Numbered from the stretch's first letter, positions 35,442-44,061 are shown. The stretch is DNA of 59,558 bases from Candidatus Anammoxibacter sp. (GCA_021777105.1 JAIQZQ010000013.1:1-59558); one strand, 5' to 3'. Translations and numbers: made by a program. The notes: generated from the sequence alone by a model not told the origin.

Positions 35442-36956
35442 CTACAGCCCTTTTACGCCATAATTCCTGCCTGATTTCAGCATGTTAATTTCTTGTTTCA
35501 TTTCAGCCATGGCTTCCTGTTGCGCCTGCAACATCTTTTGCTGCTCTTGTATTACCTTTGCGAATACAGCTGTTAAGTCCATAGTATTTATGTGCTTACG
35601 GTCATTCATGGCTACCAGTTCAGGCACGTCTTCGGCTATAAATCCAAGGTATTCTTCTCCTGTGTTGTCTGCTTTATATTTAAATTTAACAGGTTTAAGG
35701 CCCATTACCGCATTCATAGCATCATTAGTGGATACATCAAATATATCTTTTTTAATTTCCCTTGAAGAGCCAGGAGTAATAGCTCCTGTGGCCATAATGT
35801 TGCCGTTAACCTCAAGCTTTTCTGTTGAGGATGGGGCGCCGATGCCGACGTTGCCGTTGGATGAAATTATTATCCCGTTTGTATTAGTTTCAAATCCGCT
35901 GCCGTGCACTAGTTTAATTAATCCTTTGCTCTTCCCCACAAATCCTTCTTCAGATGAAGTTGATTCTATAAATTGACAATATGCGTCATCGTTCACTGTT
36001 GATTCAAATCTCACACTCGCAGTATGAGATTTAATATGCACGCTATTTGTAGGATCCGTAGTGCCGATGCCGACGTGCGCCTTTCCAATAGGATCGTTTG
36101 TTTTAAAAACTAAAACATTATCTCCAGATGAAATCTGAAATGGTTGAGTAGGCGCTGTAGTGCCGATGCCGACATTGCCGTTGCTGTCTACGAACAGGGC
36201 GTCCGCCGGGGCTCCATCTGATGCGTCCAGCGAATGGCCGTCTCCCGAACCGCCATCGCCGGATAGATTTGTCAATCCTGAACCGTCTCCTATAAATTTA
36301 GTAGCCTTTACATTTCCGACAACATCCAGCTTCTCTGTTGGCGCCGTGGTGCCGATGCCGACATTGCCGTTTCCACCTACGTTAAAATCCTTTGCGGCGG
36401 CCCCCATAAATATTAAATCTTTGCTTGTATCGCCCGGAGAGCCACTGTCGGTAGTGGCGCCTATAAGAAATTCCTGGTCTACACGATTGTTTGACACAGA
36501 TGAAATGGCATCGAAACTTAAGATTGTCGCGCCGGTGTCTTTTGCGCCTTTTAGAGTCAGCAAGAACGTCGGGTTTTTTGTGCCAATTCCAACGTTGCCG
36601 TTGTCGTCAACGAACAGGGCGTCCGCCGGAGCCCCGTCTTTCGCGTCCAGCGAATTCCCGTCTACCGAGCCTCCACTGCTTGGAAGATTCGTCAATCCCG
36701 AGCCGTCGCCCACAAACGCGGAAGCCTTTACCGTGCCTGTAACGTCAAGCTTTTCAGAGGGCGAGGTATTGCCAATTCCGACATTGCCGTCTCCTCTGAA
36801 ACGCGCTATTGTGCTTCCGGTAGTCTCCTCCTTTACTGAAAACCCGCTGCTCGTTGTGTTATCCTTAACAATAGCCTCCATTTCACCCGCATAAACAGCT
36901 CCGCTAAAACTAACACAACCCGCTAATACGCTTGCCAACAAATATTTCTTATACAT
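35442..36956 (-). CDS. Secreted protein with C-terminal chaperone of endosialidase (peptidase S74-like)
   Basis: I start at ATG 36956 (GGAGGTGTAA just upstream), giving 504 residues. The longer reading to 36995 lacks that site. Signal peptide ends near AVYA (residues 22-25). Tandem repeats follow the pattern NGNVGIG-T-x-P-T and GDGSGLTNL, common in phage-tail-like and surface trimeric beta fibres. The C-terminal domain, from SREIKKDIFDVS through VMGLKPVKFKYK and LGFIAEDVPELV, is the S74 intramolecular chaperone that cuts itself off. A final coiled coil of Gln-rich heptads ends the protein. The host-type signal argues against a phage tail spike. Confidence 0.9.
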   Translation of the reverse strand: MYKKYLLASVLAGCVSFSGAVYAGEMEAIVKDNTTSSGFSVKEETTGSTIARFRGDGNVGIGNTSPSEKLDVTGTVKASAFVGDGSGLTNLPSSGGSVDGNSLDAKDGAPADALFVDDNGNVGIGTKNPTFLLTLKGAKDTGATILSFDAISSVSNNRVDQEFLIGATTDSGSPGDTSKDLIFMGAAAKDFNVGGNGNVGIGTTAPTEKLDVVGNVKATKFIGDGSGLTNLSGDGGSGDGHSLDASDGAPADALFVDSNGNVGIGTTAPTQPFQISSGDNVLVFKTNDPIGKAHVGIGTTDPTNSVHIKSHTASVRFESTVNDDAYCQFIESTSSEEGFVGKSKGLIKLVHGSGFETNTNGIIISSNGNVGIGAPSSTEKLEVNGNIMATGAITPGSSREIKKDIFDVSTNDAMNAVMGLKPVKFKYKADNTGEEYLGFIAEDVPELVAMNDRKHINTMDLTAVFAKVIQEQQKMLQAQQEAMAEMKQEINMLKSGRNYGVKGL

Positions 36957-37247
36957 ATTTACACCTCCATAAAAGATAAAAAATAGATAATGCAATTTAA
37001 TAAATCATTTTAAATGATTATAGTTTATCACGGTCAAGAATTAGTTTAGGGCGTTTCACAAAAAATAAATCCTATTAATTCATATTTGCAATCCTCTATA
37101 CAGCGTACCCGATATATAACATTTATTATCACAACTTGCTGCGCGCCAAAATGGCTTACGACTCATTAAACTACCTGAATAGATACGCAAATAGATATCT
37201 ATTTTCTATAAAGCGCGAGCATTATACATTTTTTTTTAACAAATGTC

Positions 37248-37263
37248 TGTGACGCAGGTCACA
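37248..37263. promoter_or_regulatory. CRP/FNR-family palindrome
   Basis: TGTGACGCAGGTCACA exactly fits TGTGA-N6-TCACA. It lies about 290 bp upstream of the minus-strand endosialidase-type gene. No regulator of that family is encoded in this window. Confidence 0.5.
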
Positions 37264-37504
37264 AATATGAGAATTATTTTACATGCGGGATTCATTAGGG
37301 GTTTCTGTAAAACAAAGGAAGAAAGAATACATGCGGCTTAGTGGATAAAAATAGCTACAAACTGTCTGGATAAATTGCGAAGAGATGCGGCTGATTGCGA
37401 AATTTGAGCACAAAAGAGGGTGTGATGTAAGTGTAAGTGTAAATGCAAATTTAAAACATTTAGAAGTGGTCTATAAGACAGCTCACGTTTTTAAATGCAT
37501 TAGA

Positions 37505-37554
37505 GGTTTATCATGTTTATCCGCCCAATCAGGGGTGTTGCCGTGAATTGACGC
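37505..37554 (-). pseudogene. Fragment of the 38703 antitoxin gene
   Basis: On the minus strand the fragment reads SIHGNTPDWADKHDKP, which matches SIHGNTSDWADKHDKH of the intact antitoxin 1.2 kb away. The nucleotide match to about 38758-38806 is strong. There is no start or stop context. It marks an old duplicate or excision scar of the VapBC-type locus. Confidence 0.75.
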
Positions 37555-37607
37555 TAGGGTATTGCAAGCATAAGTTTGCCGTGTTATTGAGAAATGTCGA
37601 GGTTCTA

Positions 37608-37645
37608 GGCTGGAGCAGTATGAAACGTTTTAAAGACTATTTGCG
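37608..37645. repeat. GGAGCA hairpin repeat, degraded copy 3
   Basis: GGCTGGAGCA, then AAACGTTTTAAA and TTTGCG in the order seen at 31731, but the second stem arm is lost. Confidence 0.55.
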
Positions 37646-37722
37646 TTTTACCGCCGTTGCGTTTTCCGGGATTAAGAAACATGTGGAGCTTTCTACAAGA
37701 CTGCGCCGGCAAGAGTTGCCTG

Positions 37723-38085
37723 TTATTTCAATGAAATTGCCGGCAATCTTTTCAGTGAATTTGTCTTTGGATCAACAATAATACCTGTATTTTCTAATGC
37801 AACAACTCCAAGAATCGGCTCAGCTTTTTCTGGGCCGAAGATCACCTGGGAAACAGTTTCTGATCCCATATACGACACTCTGGCGAAACCGTACTCACAT
37901 TCAAGAGGTTCTCCGTTTGCTAATTCATAGGTGTCTTTTCCTTCTACTTCAATACCTGCTTTTTGTAGTTCACTTGCCGGCGCAAGGCAGTGAATAGCTC
38001 CTGTGTCAACAAGAAATATAGCCTCATACCCCTCTTTTGATTTTGCTAAATTTGTTAATTTAACTGTAATATGCGTTAAGCCCAT
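37723..38085 (-). CDS. Retropepsin-like aspartic protease family protein
   Basis: From ATG 38085 (AGGAGG just before it) the protein has 120 residues; the frame extends further but the extra N-terminus is unlike the family. The FLVDTGA motif at about residues 24-30 is the active-site DTG, followed by a flap-like region and ILGVVALENTGIIVD, the paired hydrophobic-Gly end of clan AA proteases. Such single-domain bacterial proteins would need to dimerise for catalysis. Their targets are unknown. It is adjacent to a VapBC-type pair, a frequent setting for such genes. Confidence 0.78.
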   Translation of the reverse strand: MGLTHITVKLTNLAKSKEGYEAIFLVDTGAIHCLAPASELQKAGIEVEGKDTYELANGEPLECEYGFARVSYMGSETVSQVIFGPEKAEPILGVVALENTGIIVDPKTNSLKRLPAISLK

Positions 38086-38281
38086 AACTATCCTCCTAAA
38101 ATATACTGATTTTGTAGCGCTTTCATAGCGCCGATGGTATAGGCCCAGAGCGCATAAACATCCGCGCCCTTGCCTGCGCAATCGTGAAATTGTCACAAAA
38201 TGTTTCAAAAACCACTTTGCGTCTTGTTAGGTTCGCCGTGTTGTACGTGATCTTTGCTGCGCGCCCTGTCATTAAAATCCA

Positions 38282-38701
38282 TTAAGTTTTTAGAAGACGC
38301 GCAAAACCTGCTTGTTCGAAGTGATGATCAGTTGTCAGGGCTTCAAAAATGTCCAGTTGCTTCATTAGCGAAAAACTAGCGCAATCTACAATGCTCCATT
38401 CCTTATCATGATAATTTTTAAGTAATTGCCATGCTTTATTGTCAAGTTTGGAATCAACATGCGCAATTTTTATGTATGGAGAAGTTTTTATGCCATCAAT
38501 GAGTTTAATCGCTTTTGATCGGGGAATACGTAAGGGCCTGGAAAAAAGGGCCAACAATTCCGCTATAATATAGTTGGTAGTAATAATTTCCCGTCCTTGT
38601 TCACGGGCTTTGCGATAAATTGTGGCGGCAAGTGAATGAAAAGGCTGTGAATCATCAAATATGTGCCCCCACCCGGCAGTGTCCACAAAAATTCCCGGCA
38701 T
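38282..38701 (-). CDS. vapC: VapC-like PIN-domain toxin
   Basis: From ATG 38701 the protein has 139 residues; a GTG at 38710 is also open. PIN acidic residues are visible: Asp in FVDTAGW near residue 6, Glu in IIAELLA, Asp in VDCASF and Asp in TTDHHF. It would cut RNA in a metal-dependent way, often initiator tRNA or 23S rRNA in other VapCs. The gene starts one base after the antitoxin stop, so translation is coupled. Confidence 0.85.
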   Translation of the reverse strand: MPGIFVDTAGWGHIFDDSQPFHSLAATIYRKAREQGREIITTNYIIAELLALFSRPLRIPRSKAIKLIDGIKTSPYIKIAHVDSKLDNKAWQLLKNYHDKEWSIVDCASFSLMKQLDIFEALTTDHHFEQAGFARLLKT

Positions 38702-38702
38702 T

Positions 38703-38963
38703 TCAATCACCCTCTTCCTTCTCTGGGCGCATTTTTTTTAATATACTCTCTCCAAGATGTTTATCATGCTTATCTGCCCAGTCAGAAGTATTGCCGTGAA
38801 TTGATCCTATAAAGTTCTCCAATGGATCATGTATTGTGTTTAGTATGGCCGTTTGCAACCAGTCTACACAGAGCTTTTCCGGTGTTGATCCCGTCTGTTT
38901 AGCCTTTTTTGCCAAAGGTTCATATATATCATCAGCTAATTCGAGTTTCAAGGTGTGCGGCAT
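38703..38963 (-). CDS. VapB-like antitoxin partner
   Basis: The 86-residue protein from ATG 38963 has LKLELADDIYEPLAKKAKQTG at the N-terminus (ribbon-helix-helix-like), a middle helix and a C-terminal stretch with HGNTSDWADKHDKHLGE that would contact the toxin. GGAGGAAAA precedes the start at good spacing, and the upstream TTG reading is disfavoured. A remnant of its C-terminal part survives at 37505-37554. Confidence 0.78.
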   Translation of the reverse strand: MPHTLKLELADDIYEPLAKKAKQTGSTPEKLCVDWLQTAILNTIHDPLENFIGSIHGNTSDWADKHDKHLGESILKKMRPEKEEGD

Positions 38964-39114
38964 ACATTTTTCCTCCAATTTATATTTTTAAGTTGAAGCG
39001 AAGGTTTATTTAATCGTAACAGGTTATTGGGGGTAGCGTCAATTACAAATGGAGAAATTTAAGGTTAGGCGCAAACCTGAGCCTGCCGTGCAATGGAAAA
39101 TTATGCGGAGTTAA

Positions 39115-39191
39115 TGGCACGCCCGGTCCGACTCGAACGGACAACCTACGGTTTCGAAGACCGGCACTCTATCCAATTGAGCTACGGGCGC
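39115..39191 (-). tRNA. tRNA-Arg (anticodon TCG)
   Basis: On the minus strand GCGCCCG pairs with CGGGCGT as acceptor. D arm GCTC...GAGT, anticodon loop CTTCGAA (TCG), T arm GTCCG-TTCGAGT-CGGAC, discriminator G then encoded CCA. The 77-nt length includes CCA. The first acceptor pair is G-U. Reads CGA codons. Confidence 0.93.
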
Positions 39192-39282
39192 GTATGATTT
39201 TTTGGGATTGGGGCTTTAATTTCAGGGTTTAAAATTGCAGTGGTTTCTATAAATCACGCGGAAATTGCTGAAAACAACAATT

Positions 39283-39320
39283 TTAAGGGTTCAGAAAGAT
39301 ATATCTTTCTGAACCCTTAA
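39283..39320. repeat. Perfect 38-bp palindrome between two tRNA genes
   Basis: TTAAGGGTTCAGAAAGATA followed directly by its exact complement with no loop. It lies between tRNA-Leu and tRNA-Arg on the minus strand and could terminate transcription, act as a processing signal or be a dimer binding site. Confidence 0.85.
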
Positions 39321-39340
39321 GCGCGAATTTAAAGAAAAAA

Positions 39341-39426
39341 TACCAGAGGTGGGACTTGAACCCACACGCCCGCAATTAGGCACTGGATTTTGAATCCAGC
39401 GTGTCTGCCGATTCCACCACTCTGGC
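39341..39426 (-). tRNA. tRNA-Leu (anticodon CAA)
   Basis: 86 nt on the minus strand. Acceptor GCCAGAG / CTCTGGT, anticodon loop TTCAAAA (CAA), a long variable arm (TGCCTAATTGCGGGCGT region) as in class II tRNAs, and T arm GTGGG-TTCAAGT-CCCAC. CCA is not encoded. Reads UUG codons. It lies upstream of tRNA-Arg. Confidence 0.93.
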
Positions 39427-39529
39427 TAATAAGGCAATTTGTGAATTAATGCTTTGGTTTATAAAAAACAAGATTGGAACTATATCAAAAAAAATGCAAA
39501 ATCTCAAATGAAAAAAATAAGGGCAACTT

Positions 39530-40168
39530 TTACGCCTCGGCGTTTTCGTTGCGCAATTTCATGTCCAGTTGCGGCTTTCGTCTCTTTTTAGAAGCTGGGG
39601 GGCCTATTATCTCCGCAAATATAACTGCCTCTTTTAGGCCGCCTTCGCGCAAAAAGTTTTGAAGATAACGCTTTTTGCTTTTTCGTTTTATGGCATAAGT
39701 CGCATCCGGCTCCTCTACCCCAAATGTGTCAATGGACGTCTCAAGATGATGAGATTCAACAAAAGACTCCATCTCTCTGCCCTCTATTGACGTTTCAAGT
39801 TTGTTTGCGAGCCGGCCTGAGCCGATGTCATGCGAGTTGTAATCAAGGGGTTTTACCTCTTTTTCAGCCTCTATACGCTCAGCTTCAGGTAGGGGGGCCT
39901 GTTTTGCCGGTTTTGGTTTAGCTTTTACAACACGTCTAACGGGCCGCTCCGGCTGCTCAAATCCAAGAATGCCGGTCACAAAACTGTCCCACTCCATCTT
40001 TTTTTCAGGCTTCCTGCGGGCTGTGATCGGCTTTTGACCGGCGCGGCGTTTTAACTCCCGGCTTTGGTTATCGTCCGGTTTCTGTTTCTTTATAAACTTT
40101 ATTATATTAAATATAATTACTATAAGAATTACCGCGAACCAGAATAGTTGTGAAAGTTTTGAATCCAT
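39530..40168 (-). CDS. Membrane-anchored hypothetical protein of the FloA operon
   Basis: The 212-residue protein has one N-terminal membrane helix (about residues 9-25), then a Lys/Arg-rich hydrophilic middle and a conserved C-terminal stretch REGGLKEAVIFAEIIGPP. I know no named family. It is the last gene of the NfeD-NfeD-FloA run on the minus strand, 82 bp after floA, so it may be a cytosolic-facing partner of the flotillin assembly. A GC-rich hairpin (TTGCGCCG / CGGCGCAA, 40210-40239) separates it from floA. Confidence 0.65.
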   Translation of the reverse strand: MDSKLSQLFWFAVILIVIIFNIIKFIKKQKPDDNQSRELKRRAGQKPITARRKPEKKMEWDSFVTGILGFEQPERPVRRVVKAKPKPAKQAPLPEAERIEAEKEVKPLDYNSHDIGSGRLANKLETSIEGREMESFVESHHLETSIDTFGVEEPDATYAIKRKSKKRYLQNFLREGGLKEAVIFAEIIGPPASKKRRKPQLDMKLRNENAEA

Positions 40169-40250
40169 GGTTTTATTTTTGCCTCCTTAACGCAAAGGCT
40201 TATTAATTATTTTTGCGCCGAGACTCTAGTCCCGGCGCAACAGGTTATTG

Positions 40251-41279
40251 TTAACTCTTTTTCGTCTCGTCGTCGGTTTTTGAGATTGTGTTTCTCATCT
40301 CAGTGTCTGATTGAATGTTTCTCATGTTGTAATAGTCCATTACTCCAAAATGGCCGTCTCTAAATGCCTGTGAGATGGCTTTAGGTATCTCCGCTTCGGC
40401 CAGGACGACCTTAGCCCTGTTTTCCTCAACCATTGCCGTCATCTCCTGTTCGCGGGCAACGGCCATGGCCCTTCGTTTTTCAGCCTCGGCCTGGAACACG
40501 CGTTTGTCCGCCTCGGCCTGGTCGGCCTGGAGTTTCGCGCCTATATTATTGCCTACATCAATATCGGCTATGTCTATTGAGAGTATTTCAAACGCGGTGC
40601 CTGAATCCAGCCCTTTGTCGAGCACGGTTTTGGAGATCTCATCAGGGTTTTCCAAAACCTCTTTATGGCTTTTGGCCGATCCGATGGTGCTTACAATGCC
40701 TTCTCCTACGCGGGCGATGATAGTTTCTTCCATAGCGCCGCCCACAAGCCTTTCAATATTCGCCCTGACGGTAACCCTAGCCTTTGCCCTGAGCTGGATG
40801 CCGTCTTTGGCGACCGCGTCGATGCTGGCCTTGCCTTTGGAAGGATCAGGCACGTCTATGACTTTTGGGTTTACACTTGTTCTTACGGCTTCAAGCACAT
40901 CGCGGCCCGCAAGGTCAATTGCGCAGGCTCTGTTAAAATTCAACTCAATATTTGCCTTGTTTGCGGCGATAAGAGCGCGGACAACATCAAGCACATTGCC
41001 TCTGGCAAGATAGTGCGCTTCAAGTTGAGGAGTTGAGAGGTCAAGTCCGGCCTTTTTGGCCATGATCCTGCCGTCAACAATCGTTTTAGCGCTGACGCGT
41101 CTAAACGTCATGCCGATAAGCTGAACAAGCGGCACATGCGCTCCGGACGCTAGGGCCTGGATATATATCCATCCATATTTAAAGATGAATATCATGAATA
41201 TAAACGCAATTATGGCGCCTACTATTATACCTATCGTCGTCAACTGCGACGCAACCTGCAGCAATGGCAAATATTCCAT
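40251..41279 (-). CDS. floA: Flotillin-like protein FloA
   Basis: The 342-residue protein has an N-terminal membrane hairpin or helix (about 13-36), the SPFH/PHB-like domain with [27 protein letters not shown], and a coiled coil of Ala/Glu repeats ([20 protein letters not shown]). A tail containing [15 protein letters not shown] follows. These features identify the UPF0365/FloA family, which forms membrane foci and organises lipid or protein domains. NfeD genes directly upstream are the standard partners. An REP-like palindrome (41327-41359) sits between floA and the short nfeD. Confidence 0.94.
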   Translation of the reverse strand: MEYLPLLQVASQLTTIGIIVGAIIAFIFMIFIFKYGWIYIQALASGAHVPLVQLIGMTFRRVSAKTIVDGRIMAKKAGLDLSTPQLEAHYLARGNVLDVVRALIAANKANIELNFNRACAIDLAGRDVLEAVRTSVNPKVIDVPDPSKGKASIDAVAKDGIQLRAKARVTVRANIERLVGGAMEETIIARVGEGIVSTIGSAKSHKEVLENPDEISKTVLDKGLDSGTAFEILSIDIADIDVGNNIGAKLQADQAEADKRVFQAEAEKRRAMAVAREQEMTAMVEENRAKVVLAEAEIPKAISQAFRDGHFGVMDYYNMRNIQSDTEMRNTISKTDDETKKS

Positions 41280-41326
41280 TGTTTAACCTCCAAAAAATTT
41301 TACGAAATAAAATCGGTGATTATATA

Positions 41327-41359
41327 TGTTGGGTTTCGCTTTGCTCTACCCAACCTACT
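41327..41359. repeat. Palindromic GTTGGGT...ACCCAAC repeat, copy 2
   Basis: Same arms and flanks as copy 1 at 1102-1132. It overlaps the stop codon of the short nfeD gene, so it is inserted in or evolved at the intercistronic boundary. Confidence 0.7.
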
Positions 41360-41825
41360 TATTGTTTTCATTCATTTGTTTCACCGCCACCCTGTTGCCT
41401 TCAACTTCAACCACTTTTATCTTTGCGTCCTTTTCCACCATGCGCCCGGTAGTGACAACATCAACTCTTTTACCTGCGATAAGCGCAATGCCTGAAGGGT
41501 GAAGGGGGGTGACGGCCACTCCTTCACATGACACCAGCTCATTTAGCTCATCATTTGTAGCGGAAAACCCCTCTTCGGATTCGCTGATTGAGAACTTTTT
41601 TGAAAAGATTTTATACCAGATAACCACCAGGATTGGTACTGAAAAAATACCAGTCCCCAGTAAAACATGGCCCAGCGTTTTATGGTCGTCATTGTATGCC
41701 ATTACAACGCTTGCAATCATGCACGCCGCCCCGCATATGCCGACTATAACACCCGGCACAAACATCTCTGCTATGACTGCGGCAATGCCGACAATAAATA
41801 GTAGTATTAAACTAATTGGTCCCAT
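41355..41825 (-). CDS. NfeD-like protein, short form
   Basis: The 156-residue protein has two or three membrane helices in the first 75 residues and a C-terminal OB-fold beta barrel with GVAVTPLHPSGIALIAGKRVDVVTTG and VVEVEGNRVAVK. There is no protease domain. It lies 66 bp downstream of the long NfeD gene and upstream of FloA. NfeD OB domains are thought to bind flotillin. The soluble domain resembles that of the long partner, consistent with paralogy. Confidence 0.85.
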   Translation of the reverse strand: MGPISLILLFIVGIAAVIAEMFVPGVIVGICGAACMIASVVMAYNDDHKTLGHVLLGTGIFSVPILVVIWYKIFSKKFSISESEEGFSATNDELNELVSCEGVAVTPLHPSGIALIAGKRVDVVTTGRMVEKDAKIKVVEVEGNRVAVKQMNENNK

Positions 41826-41891
41826 ATTTTTTTCAGAAAACAGATAAAAAATCTCAGGTCAAAAGGTAAACCGCAAATTTGCAATCAGGTT

Positions 41892-43490
41892 TCAGACCGC
41901 CTTTACAACTATGTGATTCCCTTTTGCTTCAACGATTTCGACAGTTTGGCCTTTATTAATAAAATCGCCTTGCGTCACGACATCAAGGGTTGTTTCTCCT
42001 ATTTCAACTTTGCCTGCCGGATGCAACGGGGTGATTGCGTTGCCCTGTTTGCCTATTAAATTCGGTTTGAGCGTCTCTTTTGTGTCTTTAAATCCAAAAT
42101 CAGGCGTCTCCTCCGTTGTCAGCACGATTCTATTGAAAATAGGAATGCCGGGCACAAACTTCATGAGGAGTGTAATCACAATTGAGGCGGCCAGGAAGCT
42201 GCCGATTATCATTAACAAACTGTGTCGCAACACTTCAGAATCATACGGCGTGCGCGGTATTGTAAAATCCTGAAAAGAGAGTATCAACCCCATTGCCATC
42301 AGAGCTACGCCCACGATTCCGGCTACTCCGAAACCGGGGATTAGAAAGATTTCTACCGCTAGCAGCGCGACACCCACAAAAAAAATAATGATTTCAGGGG
42401 TTTCCGCCAGTCCGACTAAATTCTTGCTTAAAAAGATCGCGGCAAAGCACAAGATGCCAAGTATGCCGGGCAGTCCAAATCCAGGCGTTTTAAACTCAAT
42501 ATATATTGCGATAATGCCGAGCGTCATTAATATCGGGGCTATCTTTTCTAAAAAACGCACCATCTCCTCCGACCAGTTTGTCGCCAGTTCAGTAACTGAC
42601 GCCTGATTTATATTATATAAGCGCAATAAGGCGTCGCGGTCATCAACCAGATGGCCGGCAAATCCATATTCATGCGCCTCCCTGCCGTGCATTGTCAAAA
42701 GTTTGCCCTCTTCGACTATTAATTTTTTGCTTTTAATCTTTCTTCTGTCCTCTCCGCTCATCTCCTTTAGCTCTCTGGAGCTTATAAACACTCCTTCAGG
42801 ATGTTTGTCTGTATAAATCTTGTAAATTTCAATTTCGCTTGTGACCATAGCCTCCGCCAAAAGCACGGGATAGCCGTTTCGTTCGGCAAATTTTCTGAAT
42901 TTTGTCCTTAAAACCGTCTGTATTTTTTCGCCGGCAGTCTTGTATCCCCCTTCCGAAGATGGAATAATTGGTTCGCAATCCCCAAGTTCGGCGTCCGGCT
43001 CCATTACAATATTGTTGCAGGATACGGCAATCAACGCTCCGGCGGATATGGCCTTGTTTGAGATAAACGCAACGGTTTTTATATTTTTCAGGTCTGATAA
43101 ATATTCAGATATTTCCATTCCCGAATCAAGCCTGCCGCCAAATGTGTCGATATCGAAGATAATTAAGTCGGCTCCGTTCTCTTTTGCGGCATCAACACGC
43201 CGTTTAACCGAGCTGGTTAGACCGCCGTCAATCATTTGATGCATGGTAATTAAATATACGTTGTTGTATGAGGCTGCGTTCGGGTGATCATTTGGCTCCT
43301 GAAGGCCGGATTCGGCTTTTTCACCCGGGATTAAAGCCGCGTCGCTTTTGGCATGGTTTTCCGCCTGTATATCTTCAGAAACGGGGTTGGTGTCATCCTG
43401 CGCAGGCAATGCCTGAACTGCAATGAATAAAAAAGCGGCGATAAAAATGAATGTGCGGTAATGTGAGATGTTTTTCATTTTTTTTAACAA
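41892..43490 (-). CDS. NfeD1b-type membrane serine protease
   Basis: The 532-residue protein has a signal or anchor segment (about 12-30), then a ClpP-like protease domain. DIDTFGGRLDSG is the oxyanion region and Ser149 in ISAGALIAV is the likely nucleophile; a Lys near 138 could pair with it. About four membrane helices follow (320-435), then a C-terminal OB-fold domain with GNAITPLHPAGKVEIGETTLDVVTQG. This matches the long NfeD of archaea and Bacillus YqeZ. It is predicted to cut membrane or stomatin-like partners. It is first in the FloA operon. Confidence 0.88.
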   Translation of the reverse strand: MLKKMKNISHYRTFIFIAAFLFIAVQALPAQDDTNPVSEDIQAENHAKSDAALIPGEKAESGLQEPNDHPNAASYNNVYLITMHQMIDGGLTSSVKRRVDAAKENGADLIIFDIDTFGGRLDSGMEISEYLSDLKNIKTVAFISNKAISAGALIAVSCNNIVMEPDAELGDCEPIIPSSEGGYKTAGEKIQTVLRTKFRKFAERNGYPVLLAEAMVTSEIEIYKIYTDKHPEGVFISSRELKEMSGEDRRKIKSKKLIVEEGKLLTMHGREAHEYGFAGHLVDDRDALLRLYNINQASVTELATNWSEEMVRFLEKIAPILMTLGIIAIYIEFKTPGFGLPGILGILCFAAIFLSKNLVGLAETPEIIIFFVGVALLAVEIFLIPGFGVAGIVGVALMAMGLILSFQDFTIPRTPYDSEVLRHSLLMIIGSFLAASIVITLLMKFVPGIPIFNRIVLTTEETPDFGFKDTKETLKPNLIGKQGNAITPLHPAGKVEIGETTLDVVTQGDFINKGQTVEIVEAKGNHIVVKAV

Positions 43491-43638
43491 TAGTATCCGG
43501 TTTTAGCGCTTTCCCTAAAAAAATAGTATATTCTTTGTTTTGGGAACGATATAATGTAACATCTTTAAAGAATTTATAATACATTATTTAAATTTTAAAC
43601 CTGTAAAAGAGAAAATTCAACATATAAGGGGAAATAAA

Positions 43639-44061
43639 ATGACACCTGAAAAACGCGTGGGAAAAACTGCTAATTTGCTAATCTTTCTCGGCATACTTTA
43701 CTCCAGTTTAAGCATTTTGGCGTTTACCGGCTGCGGTTTTTTCGGAGGGCAGGGGTACGGCGTTCTTACCTTGTTAATAGGCCTGTCCGTGGTCGGCCTT
43801 GGGTACGCTATTCGATATGGGCAGATGAAGTGTCTGGTTATTGCCACCGGCATATTCGGCGCCGCGGCAATATATTTCATAATTTGCGTTATGGGCAATT
43901 TCAAGCCTTACTGGATAATCAGACTCTCGCTCTGCGTTTGGGTTCTCAGTTCGCTTGCAAGGTCTATACCGGCTATGATAACGCTGAAAGAGACTGGGTC
44001 AAGGCCTGATAGAAGCAGCAAGTACAAGACCTTCTTTCTACGGCGCAAGGCGCGGGATTAG
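43639..44061 (+). CDS. Hypothetical four-helix membrane protein
   Basis: The 140-residue protein has four hydrophobic helices (about 14-32, 40-60, 65-85, 92-112) and a short basic C-terminal tail. AAGGGGAAAT precedes the ATG. I see no family motif. It is divergent from the NfeD operon by 148 bp and could share its control region. Confidence 0.6.
   Translation: MTPEKRVGKTANLLIFLGILYSSLSILAFTGCGFFGGQGYGVLTLLIGLSVVGLGYAIRYGQMKCLVIATGIFGAAAIYFIICVMGNFKPYWIIRLSLCVWVLSSLARSIPAMITLKETGSRPDRSSKYKTFFLRRKARD

Larger units (their letters stand above)
36957..37722. other. 766-bp intergenic region with CRP-like site and antitoxin remnant
   Basis: Holds a perfect TGTGA-N6-TCACA site (37248-37263), a decayed antitoxin fragment (37505-37554), and a copy of the GGAGCA repeat (37608-37645). 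Otherwise AT-rich non-coding. Confidence 0.6.

Noticed and set aside
35442..36956. Prophage tail-spike gene
   Set aside because: The S74 chaperone is phage-like, but a Sec signal peptide is present and no phage genes are adjacent.
39115..39426. Integration site of a genomic island at the tRNA genes
   Set aside because: No integrase and no direct repeat of either tRNA end were found nearby.
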